27,373 nt of DNA from Bacillota bacterium (GTDB lineage Bacteria > Bacillota > Sulfobacillia > Thermaerobacterales > RSA17), in contig PKRI01000030.1 of NCBI GenBank assembly GCA_017577485.1, forward strand, positions 1-27,373. Direction: 5' to 3'. Under the pieces are notes generated by a model, which had not been told where the DNA came from, ran no database searches, and worked only from the letters and a program-made list of their open reading frames with translations. Shown here piece by piece: positions 1 to 8,099 of this stretch. Position 1 is the first letter of the stretch. Every line of letters starts with the position of its first letter. Both the position numbers and the translations under genes were made by a program.

Positions 1-176
1 ACCCGCACCTCCTCGGCCCGGTCTCCCCCGGGCTCGGGGGTCAGGGAAACCCGGATGGTGTCGCCGATCCCCTCCTGCAGGAGCACCGCGAGCCCGGCCG
101 TGCTGGCGACGATGCCTTTCATTCCCATCCCGGCTCCGTGGAGCCCGAGATGGAGGGGGTACTGGAAACGGGCGCC
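1..176 (-). pseudogene. ispG: ispG 3' fragment (4-hydroxy-3-methylbut-2-enyl diphosphate synthase), lacking its upstream part
   Basis: Read on the minus strand from about 170 down to 1, the frame gives YPLHLG, then GMKGIVAS, then LLQEGIGDTIRVSLT and AEEVRV. These match, in order and spacing, the IspG (GcpE) segment at the end of the TIM barrel (family form: YPLHLGVTEAG, then EGIGDTIRVSLT and PVEEVKVG). IspG is the iron-sulfur enzyme of the MEP isoprenoid pathway. The rest of the C-terminal iron-sulfur domain would lie at lower coordinates, outside the window. Upstream (positions above about 176) none of the three minus frames resembles the preceding 200 or so residues of IspG. The frame stays open only to a stop near 476, and a plus-strand gene starts at 502. 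The 5' two-thirds of the gene therefore seems lost or displaced. Identity is fairly secure; pseudogene status is inferred and could also reflect an assembly error. Confidence 0.6.
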
Positions 177-331
177 GAGGGCCCCGAGCAGACCGCCTCC
201 ACGGCGCACGCCGAGATCCTGGCGGTGCGGAACCGCCGGTCCGGCGGCTTCCTGCGCTTCCGCCAGGGGTCCATCCACGAGGTGCCGGCGTAGGCGCCGC
301 CGCAGGGCCACTTCTGCTCCTGCTTGCTTCC

Positions 332-355
332 GGCGGGCCACCCCGGTGGCCCGCC
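332..355. terminator. perfect GC hairpin, terminator-like
   Basis: GGCGGGCCAC and GTGGCCCGCC form a perfect 10-bp stem around a CCCG loop. The plus side is followed by CTTCACTT, a poor U-tract. It lies between the ispG remnant and the gene starting at 502, in a stretch (177-460) where I see no convincing gene. Confidence 0.4.
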
Positions 356-460
356 CTTCACTTGCCCGCACGGTTCCCGAACGGTTTCTCCGCGTGGTCG
401 TGCCCGGCGCGTGGTTCGCCCCGGGTGCTTCACCACCCGGCCAGTCCCGCTGGGACGGGC

Positions 461-469
461 TGGTAATAT
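461..469 (+). promoter_or_regulatory. extended -10 promoter element
   Basis: TGGTAATAT is an extended -10 (TG-n-TAATAT) in an AT-rich island about 33 bases before the start at 502. No good -35 is visible, as extended -10 promoters allow. It probably drives the endonuclease-like gene. Confidence 0.4.
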
Positions 470-501
470 ATGGCTAACACGCAAGCCCGGGGGTGAGGGC
501 G

Positions 502-1152
502 GTGACCTTTGCCGATGCGTATCAGGCGTTTCTGGAGTACCACCTGGCCCGGCGCAGCGGCGAGCGGCTGCGCCGGCTCCGCGAAGGTCACGGGCACGCG
601 GAGAAGGCGTTTCTGGAACTGGTGTGGTGGCCGGCGTTCCGGACGTTCCGCGGTCTTCACCCGGAGTATGAGGTCTTTGATTACGACGGGCGCCGGCGCT
701 TCCTGGACTTCGCTTACCTGGACGACCACGTGAAACTGGCGCTGGAGATCGACGGCTACGGCCCGCACGTCACGGAGTTGAGCCGCTGGCAGTTCGCCAA
801 TCAACTGCGCAGGCAGAATCAGCTGGTCCTCGACGGGTGGGCGGTTCTGCGGTTCTCCTACGACGACGTCCAGGAGCACCCCCGCATGTGCCAGCAGGTG
901 CTTCAGGTGTTCATGGGACGCCGTCGCTGGGGCGAGCGCCAGGAGGGGCTGAGTTTCCGGGAGCGGGCGATCCTCACCATGGCTCTCCACCTGGGCCGCC
1001 CCCTGACCCCGGGTGACGTCTGCCGGCACCTGGAGATCGAACGGCATCTGTCCTACCGGCTTCTCGGCCAGTTGCGCCGTAAGGGCTACCTCGAGCCGGT
1101 GCGCGGGCGGCAGCGCATCCGCGCCTACCGGCTGGCGCCGTGGGTGCCGTGA
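502..1152 (+). CDS. DUF559-like / PD-(D/E)XK endonuclease-type protein with C-terminal winged helix
   Basis: About 216 residues. The middle carries a restriction-endonuclease-like core: FLDFAY, then KLALEIDGYGPH (the D...ExD catalytic pattern), then RRQNQLVLDGWAVLRFSYDDV, which resembles the last strand and helix of DUF559/Vsr-like folds. The N-terminal part (AYQAFLEYHLARRSGERLRRL, GHGHAEKAFLE, WWPAF) recalls a small family I remember from Paenibacillus-type bacteria. The last 70 or so residues look like a winged-helix domain (LTPGDVCRHLEIERHLSYRLLGQLRRKGYLE). GTG 502 is chosen because family members begin close to (V/M)TFADAYQAF; GTG 493 is the alternative in-frame start. It stands alone, with its own extended -10, between the broken ispG and a repeat array. 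A nuclease role is inferred from fold motifs; the substrate is unknown. Confidence 0.75.
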   Translation: MTFADAYQAFLEYHLARRSGERLRRLREGHGHAEKAFLELVWWPAFRTFRGLHPEYEVFDYDGRRRFLDFAYLDDHVKLALEIDGYGPHVTELSRWQFANQLRRQNQLVLDGWAVLRFSYDDVQEHPRMCQQVLQVFMGRRRWGERQEGLSFRERAILTMALHLGRPLTPGDVCRHLEIERHLSYRLLGQLRRKGYLEPVRGRQRIRAYRLAPWVP

Positions 1153-1165
1153 GGGTCGCGGGGGC

Positions 1166-1355
1166 AATTGGGGCGTTCCCAGTGCCTTAAGATGGTCCCC
1201 GGGGCGCGATGGGCCCGGGTAAGGCACCGTCAGTGCCCTAAGGAACGCCTTTCGGGCTCTCCCCCGCCGCGTCAGGTCCAAATAGGGCGCCGCCAGTTCC
1301 TTAACGGCGCCGAGACCCCGGGGTTCCGGCGAATTAGGGCGCCTACGGTGCCTTG
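1166..1355. repeat. array of four imperfect palindromes, about 25 bp each, one inverted
   Basis: Copies lie at 1166-1190, 1220-1243 (inverted), 1280-1303 and 1332-1355. The consensus is about AATTAGGGCGCC followed by naCrGTGCCTTAA. Each copy is itself an imperfect dyad (TTAGGGC facing GCCTTAA, pairing with one G-U as RNA). Centres are about 53, 61 and 51 bp apart. The array fills the gene-free interval between the endonuclease-like gene and the alaS promoter. I do not recognise the element. Confidence 0.7.
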
Positions 1356-1447
1356 ACCCGCGCCTGCCCATGCCCGCCCGCGCCCTCGCCCGCGCCTCCA
1401 CCCGGTGCCCGGGCTCGAGGCGGCTCCGGGGACCCACGATGCCGGGC

Positions 1448-1477
1448 TTGGAGGCGGCACCGGGCACCCGCTATAAT
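1448..1477 (+). promoter_or_regulatory. sigma-A-type promoter of the alaS T-box transcript
   Basis: A -35-like TTGGAG (1448-1453) and a perfect -10 TATAAT (1472-1477) are separated by 18 bp. Transcription would start near 1484, at the beginning of the T-box leader. The palindrome array ends about 90 bp upstream. Confidence 0.8.
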
Positions 1478-1483
1478 GCTGGC

Positions 1484-1862
1484 AAGTCCAAGAGATCGCT
1501 TCACGGCCATGACGGGAACGAAGTAGCCGGCTGCGGCCGAGCAGAGAGGCGTGCCCCCGCACGATGCGGCGGCTGCGAGGCGCGCCCGGTGCGACCGGCG
1601 AAAGCCCTCCCGGAGCCGGCGGCCGAAGGGATGCCGGTGAACCGGACGACCGGCCGGTTCATGCTATTGCGTGAGCCGCCGGGTCGGGCTGCAGGTGTCC
1701 TGGTAAGCCGCACCGGACGGCGGCCGTTATCCCGCCGGGGTCGGACCGATCGACGCGCCGCCGGCGCACCGACCCCCCGAGGCCCGCTTCGCGAGGAGCG
1801 GGTGAACCAGGGTGGTACCACGAGCCTCTCGTCCCTGCCGGGCGAGGGGCTTTTCTGCTTTG
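1484..1862 (+). ncRNA. T-box riboswitch leader, alanine type, controlling alaS
   Basis: The T-box sequence itself (GAACCAGGGTGGTACCACG) lies at 1804-1822. Its UGGU would pair with the ACCA end of uncharged tRNA-Ala. Stem I landmarks are visible: GACGGGAACGAAGTAG at 1511-1526 (AGTA element), the AGAGAGGC distal bulge near 1543-1550, and GGCTGCGAGG opposite it. After stem I, CGAAAGCCCTCCCGGAG places a GCC (Ala) specifier triplet at about 1604-1606. A CGTTATC-like element follows (GCCGTTATCC, about 1723-1732). The leader ends in an intrinsic terminator that competes with the antiterminator. Uncharged tRNA-Ala should allow read-through into alaS. The specifier assignment is made by eye and fits the downstream gene. 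Confidence 0.9.
1823..1862 (+). terminator. T-box-regulated intrinsic terminator
   Basis: AGCCTCTCG-T-CCC pairs with GGGCGAGGGGCT (12 pairs with one bulge, TGCC loop), followed by TTTTCTGCTTT. The 5' strand overlaps the end of the T-box antiterminator, as expected for a mutually exclusive switch. Confidence 0.9.
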
Positions 1863-1921
1863 GCCGCGCGGGTTGTCTCCCGTCGCGCCCGGCGGCCAGG
1901 GACCTTTCGGAGGTGGACACC

Positions 1922-4681
<2,760 letters not shown>

Positions 4682-4731
4682 GCTGCAGCAGGCCGAGCCC
4701 GGCGTGCGTCGGGAGCCGCGGAAACTCGAAT

Positions 4732-4737
4732 TATAAT
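4732..4737 (+). promoter_or_regulatory. -10 element (TATAAT) upstream of ireB
   Basis: A perfect TATAAT sits within TTATAATAAA, in the 129-base gap after alaS. No convincing -35 is seen about 17 bp upstream. It would start transcription about 65 bases before the ireB start and give the ireB-rhomboid-ruvX genes their own promoter. Confidence 0.5.
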
Positions 4738-4810
4738 AAAAGGTGATATTGCTCCGGGGCTGCGGGCTGCGGCGCCGCCGTCAAGCCCGTGCGACGAAAG
4801 GGGCCCGGCG

Positions 4811-5101
4811 GTGGCCGTTGACGACCGCACCACGCGCCATCTCACCACGGAAGACCATCTCGCGCCCGGCGCCTCGGCCGGGGCCGGCGGGGTCACCCCG
4901 GCCGAGGTGCTGCGGCAGGTGTTCGAGGCCCTGACCGAACGGGGCTACGACCCCATCGACCAGTTGGTGGGCTACCTGCTGTCGGGCGACCCGGCCTACA
5001 TCACCGGCCACCGGGGGGCCCGCGCCGCCATCCGCCAGGTGGGCCGCGACGAACTGCTCGAGGAACTGGTGCGTCACTTCGTCCGGCGGATGGCGCCATG
5101 A
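4811..5101 (+). CDS. ireB: IreB family (DUF965/UPF0297) regulatory phosphoprotein
   Basis: 96 residues. The conserved family core is unmistakable: VFEALTERGYDPIDQLVGYLL, SGDPAYITGHRGARAAI, then RDELLEELVRHFV. IreB in Enterococcus is a small cytosolic protein phosphorylated on N-terminal threonines by the PASTA-domain kinase IreK and linked to cephalosporin resistance. Several threonines (DDRTTRHLTTED) lie in the N-terminal tail here too, so phosphorylation is plausible but inferred. The GTG start at 4811 follows AAAGGGG. Its place between alaS and ruvX is the standard Firmicutes arrangement. The last 4 bases (ATGA) overlap the next start. Confidence 0.92.
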   Translation: MAVDDRTTRHLTTEDHLAPGASAGAGGVTPAEVLRQVFEALTERGYDPIDQLVGYLLSGDPAYITGHRGARAAIRQVGRDELLEELVRHFVRRMAP

Positions 5102-5790
5102 TCCCCCTGCGCGACAGCGCCCGGCCCCGCCGCGGCGCGGTGATCAACCCCATCCTGATCCTCGTCAACGTGATCGTTTTCCTCTATGAGGTGTCCTTGA
5201 ACCAGCGGGAACTCATGGTCTTCATCCTGCGCTGGGGCGTCATCCCGGCGCGGGTGTCGGATCTGGGCGCGCTGCTGGGCGACGTGCTGCGGGGCGACTG
5301 GGCGGCCCCCGCCACCCTGGTCACCGCCACCTTCCTCCACGGCGGCTGGATGCACCTGCTGGGCAACATGCTGTACCTCTGGGTGTTCGGCGACAACATC
5401 GAAGACCGCCTGGGCCGGGCCCGCTATGTGCTTTTCTACCTGGGAACCGGCGTCCTGGCCAACTACGCTCAGGTCCTGGCCGATCCCGATTCCACCGTCC
5501 CGCTGATCGGCGCCTCGGGCGCGGTGGCGGCGGTGCTGGGGGCCTACCTGGTGAGTTTCCCCAGGTCGCGGGTGGTGGCCCTGGTGCCGCTGGGCATTTT
5601 CCTGACCGTCACCGAGGTGCCGGCGCTGGTCTTCCTGTTCCTGTGGTTCGTCATCCAGCTGCTCAGCGGCGTTGCGTCGCTGGGCGTGCCCGACGTGGGC
5701 GGCGTGGCCTGGTGGGCCCATGTGGGCGGCTTCGTCCTGGGAATGATCCTGATCCGGCTGCTGCGCCGGCGGCCGTCGTACACGTGGTGA
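5098..5790 (+). CDS. rhomboid family intramembrane serine protease
   Basis: 230 residues, mostly membrane. Catalytic features are complete: GASG with the nucleophile at Ser140, AHVGGF with the catalytic His208, the HGGWMHLLGNM segment (residues 81-91) typical of the second helix and L1 loop, and six hydrophobic segments (about 17-31, 76-100, 108-127, 136-153, 158-190, 202-220). It would cleave transmembrane substrates inside the bilayer; the substrate is unknown. The start ATG overlaps the ireB stop (ATGA) and the stop overlaps the ruvX start (GTGA), so the three genes are probably translated together. A rhomboid gene between ireB and ruvX is unusual, since those two are commonly adjacent. 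Confidence 0.93.
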   Translation: MIPLRDSARPRRGAVINPILILVNVIVFLYEVSLNQRELMVFILRWGVIPARVSDLGALLGDVLRGDWAAPATLVTATFLHGGWMHLLGNMLYLWVFGDNIEDRLGRARYVLFYLGTGVLANYAQVLADPDSTVPLIGASGAVAAVLGAYLVSFPRSRVVALVPLGIFLTVTEVPALVFLFLWFVIQLLSGVASLGVPDVGGVAWWAHVGGFVLGMILIRLLRRRPSYTW

Positions 5791-6293
5791 CCACCGTGTC
5801 CCGCGTGCTGGCCCTGGACCTGGGCAGGCGCCGCGTAGGGGTGGCCGTCAGCGACCCCCTGGGGCAGACGGCCCAGCCCCTGACCGTCCTCGACGCCGGC
5901 GACGACCAGAGGCTGGCGGGCGAGGTCGCCCACCTGTGCCGCCAGTACGAAGTGGACACCCTGGTGGTGGGCCTGCCGCTCAACATGGACGGCACCGCCG
6001 GTCCCGAGGCCCAGCGGGCGCGCCGCCTGGCCCAGCGGCTGCGGGAGCAGCTGGGGCTGCCGGTGGTGGAGTGGGACGAGCGCCTGTCCACCGCGGCCGC
6101 CGAGCGCATGCTGGTGGCCGCCGACCTGTCCCGGGCCCGCCGGCGCCGCGTGCGCGACAAGGTGGCCGCCGCGGTGATCCTCCAGTCCTACCTGGACAGC
6201 CGCGCCCGCCGGGTGACCCGCGACGGCGCCCCGGCCGAGGACGCGCCTGCGGCCGGCGGATCAGCGGCCGGTGGGTCCGCGGGCGACGCATGA
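5787..6293 (+). CDS. ruvX: Holliday junction resolvase-like / pre-16S rRNA nuclease RuvX (YqgF)
   Basis: 168 residues with an RNase H-like fold. The family motifs are in order: LALDLGRRRVGVAVSDPLG at the N-terminus, LVVGLPLNMDGTAG in the middle, WDERLSTAAAE, and the C-terminal DKVAAAVILQSYL. The acidic residues of LDLG, DER and DK are the expected active-site set. YqgF has been tied to maturation of 16S rRNA 5' ends, and RuvX to Holliday junctions in some species. GTG 5787 is chosen because it overlaps the rhomboid stop; GTG 5784 and 5796 are alternatives. A Gly/Ala/Asp-rich tail of about 20 residues follows the domain. Confidence 0.93.
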   Translation: MTTVSRVLALDLGRRRVGVAVSDPLGQTAQPLTVLDAGDDQRLAGEVAHLCRQYEVDTLVVGLPLNMDGTAGPEAQRARRLAQRLREQLGLPVVEWDERLSTAAAERMLVAADLSRARRRRVRDKVAAAVILQSYLDSRARRVTRDGAPAEDAPAAGGSAAGGSAGDA

Positions 6294-6337
6294 GAGTCCG
6301 GGAGGCAGGGGACATCAATTAGGCGGGGACTTTTTTG

Positions 6338-6366
6338 TTGACGGTCAGGGAACCCCCCGGTAGAAT
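6338..6366 (+). promoter_or_regulatory. strong sigma-A-type promoter of the DUF1292 gene
   Basis: TTGACG (6338-6343) and TAGAAT (6361-6366) have an exact 17-bp spacer. A run of six T (6331-6336) lies just upstream, after GGCGGGGAC. It may be the tail of a weak terminator after ruvX, but I see no good stem. The promoter lies inside an otherwise open frame, which shows the downstream gene starts later than the longest frame suggests. Confidence 0.88.
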
Positions 6367-6394
6367 GGTCCCAATCGTGGGCGAGGTGAAAAAA

Positions 6395-6718
6395 ATGGAA
6401 GAGATCGAAACCGTCGTGTTCCGCGACGAAGACGGTGAAGAGATCGAGTTCGAGGTCCTCGATTTCATCGAGGTCGACGACCGGGAATACGTCATCGTGG
6501 CGATGCCGGACTCCGATGACGAGGCCTTCATCCTGCGCGTCGAGACCGACGAGCAGGGCAACGAGACCTACGTGACCATTGAGGACGACGCCGAGTGGGA
6601 CAGGGTCGCCGAGGCGTACGAGGAACTGCTGGATGAAGAAGATGATGAGGATCTGGACGACTTCGGCGACGACGGCGAAGAAGACGAGGAAGACGACGGC
6701 GAAGACGAAGACGCCTGA
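6395..6718 (+). CDS. DUF1292 family acidic protein (YrzB-like)
   Basis: 107 residues. The core ETVVFRDEDGEEIEFEVLDF, then YVIVAMPDSDDEAFILRVE and WDRVAEAYEELL is the DUF1292 domain of Firmicutes YrzB-type proteins, whose function is unknown. The last 35 or so residues are almost entirely Asp and Glu, an extreme acidic tail that may be disordered or bind cations or basic partners (inference). The start at ATG 6395 follows GAGGTG (6383-6388) and lies downstream of the promoter at 6338-6366. The position between ruvX and mltG is the conserved Firmicutes order. Confidence 0.9.
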   Translation: MEEIETVVFRDEDGEEIEFEVLDFIEVDDREYVIVAMPDSDDEAFILRVETDEQGNETYVTIEDDAEWDRVAEAYEELLDEEDDEDLDDFGDDGEEDEEDDGEDEDA

Positions 6719-6753
6719 ATCACCTCGCCTCTGGCGCCGCCTCTCGCGCTGAG

Positions 6754-6774
6754 CCGCGCCGGCCACCGGCGCGG
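6754..6774. terminator. perfect 9-bp GC hairpin after the DUF1292 gene
   Basis: CCGCGCCGG and CCGGCGCGG face each other across CCA. No U-tract follows, so it is not a classical intrinsic terminator. It could mark a U-tract-independent 3' end or stabilise the mRNA. Confidence 0.35.
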
Positions 6775-6883
6775 CCGGCTCCCGCCGGCGGGGGACGGGG
6801 ATTCCGGCGGCACCCGGGCAGGTGCCGGCCGTGCCCATGCCGAACCGCGTCCACTCGTGGGACCTGGTGGGGGTGGCACGGCA

Positions 6884-7957
6884 GTGCGCGGCAGAATGCC
6901 GCGGGTGCTCCAGGGGTTGCTGCTGGCGGCGGCGGCCGCCGTCCTGCTGGCGGCCGGCGGGGCCGCCTGGGTGTGGGTATCGTACCAGCGGCTGCTGGAA
7001 CCGGTGGATCCCACGTCCACGGACCCGGTGATCGTCACCCTGGCCGAGGGCAGCGGCGCCCAGCAGATTGCCCGGCAGTTGGAGGACCTGGGGCTGATCC
7101 GCAGCGCCCGGGCTTTCCGTTTTTACGTGCGCCGGGAGAACGTGGCGCACCGGCTGCGGGCCGGTGAGTACGAACTGTCGCGGGCCATGAGCGTGCCCGA
7201 GATCGTCACCCGGCTGGTCCGCGGCGAGGTGATCACCTACCGCGTCACTGTCCCCGAAGGGCTGACCGTGGCCGAGACCCTGGAGATCGCCGCCGCCACC
7301 GGCTTCTTCGACGCCGCGGAGCTGCGCCGGGCCGTCGCCGCCGCGGCGGCGGAATGGCCCTACCTGCCCGAAGGCGTCGAGCTGCAGGAACCCCTGGAAG
7401 GCTACCTTTTCCCCGATACGTACGTGTTCACCCGCACCACCACCGAGGAGCACTTGATCGCCGGCATGCTGGCCGGGTTCGAGCGGGTCCTGGAGCGGGT
7501 CCTGGGCGAGCAGGGGCAGCAGCGCCTGGAGGAGCTGGGCATGACGGTCCACGAGATCGTGACCCTGGCCTCCATCATCGAGCGGGAGGCCCGGGTGGCC
7601 GAGGAGCGGCCGCTGATCTCGGCCGTTTACCACAACCGGCTGCGGCTGGGCATGAAGCTGGACGCCGACCCGACGGTCCTGTACGCCCTGGGCCGCACCG
7701 AGGGGCGCCTGCTGTACGAGGATCTCGAGGTGGACTCCCCCTACAACACGTACCGGTATCCGGGCCTGCCGCCGGGTCCCATCGCCAGCCCCGGGGCCGC
7801 TTCCCTGGAGGCCGCCCTGTACCCGGCCGACGTCGACTACCTGTACTTCGTGGCCGTGGGCGACGGCAGCGGCCGGCACGTCTTCGCCCGGACCTACGAG
7901 GAGCACCTGCGCAACGTGCGCCAGTACCGGAGCCGGCAGAATTCCACCGGGTCCTGA
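6884..7957 (+). CDS. mltG: endolytic murein transglycosylase MltG (YceG-like)
   Basis: About 357 residues. There is one N-terminal membrane anchor (about residues 10-33), then a LysM-like subdomain (VTLAEGSGAQQIARQL to VTVPEGLTVAETLEIAA) and the YceG catalytic domain. Visible motifs are EGYLFPDTYVF, LASIIEREA with the likely catalytic Glu at about residue 233, LDADPTVLYALG, and SPYNTYRYPGLPPGPI. MltG cleaves nascent glycan strands at the outer face of the membrane and sets strand length during wall synthesis. GTG 6884 is preferred because GGTGGGGGTGG lies 8 bases upstream; GTG 6857 and ATG 6896 are alternatives. A transpeptidase gene follows, which fits a wall-synthesis pair. Confidence 0.93.
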   Translation: MRGRMPRVLQGLLLAAAAAVLLAAGGAAWVWVSYQRLLEPVDPTSTDPVIVTLAEGSGAQQIARQLEDLGLIRSARAFRFYVRRENVAHRLRAGEYELSRAMSVPEIVTRLVRGEVITYRVTVPEGLTVAETLEIAAATGFFDAAELRRAVAAAAAEWPYLPEGVELQEPLEGYLFPDTYVFTRTTTEEHLIAGMLAGFERVLERVLGEQGQQRLEELGMTVHEIVTLASIIEREARVAEERPLISAVYHNRLRLGMKLDADPTVLYALGRTEGRLLYEDLEVDSPYNTYRYPGLPPGPIASPGAASLEAALYPADVDYLYFVAVGDGSGRHVFARTYEEHLRNVRQYRSRQNSTGS

Positions 7958-7989
7958 GCCCGGGCGCGGAGCGGACGGAGCTGTGCCGC

Positions 7990-8023
7990 GCGCCGCGCCG
8001 CCGGTTGGTGCCCGGCGCGGCGC
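7990..8023. terminator. perfect 11-bp GC hairpin after mltG
   Basis: GCGCCGCGCCG (7990-8000) pairs with CGGCGCGGCGC (8013-8023) around a 12-base loop. No T-run follows. The 142-base gap between mltG and the PBP gene holds nothing else that I recognise. Confidence 0.35.
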
Positions 8024-8099
8024 CCCGCGGAGCACGCCGGTTCCCGCATAGGGGCGGCCCCGGCCCGGGCAGGCTAAGGCCCGGGAGGGCCTGCCTGCC

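Noticed and set aside
1166..1355. CRISPR array
   Set aside because: Only four units, one in inverted orientation, diverged copies, spacing not uniform and no cas genes nearby.
1370..1921. Upstream extension of the alaS reading frame
   Set aside because: The segment contains the promoter, T-box and terminator, and the family N-terminus begins at ATG 1922 with a strong ribosome site.
6294..6336. Intrinsic terminator after ruvX (AGTCC ... GGACT followed by six T)
   Set aside because: The stem is only 5 bp with a loop of more than 25 bases. The T-run is more likely the upstream part of the promoter region.
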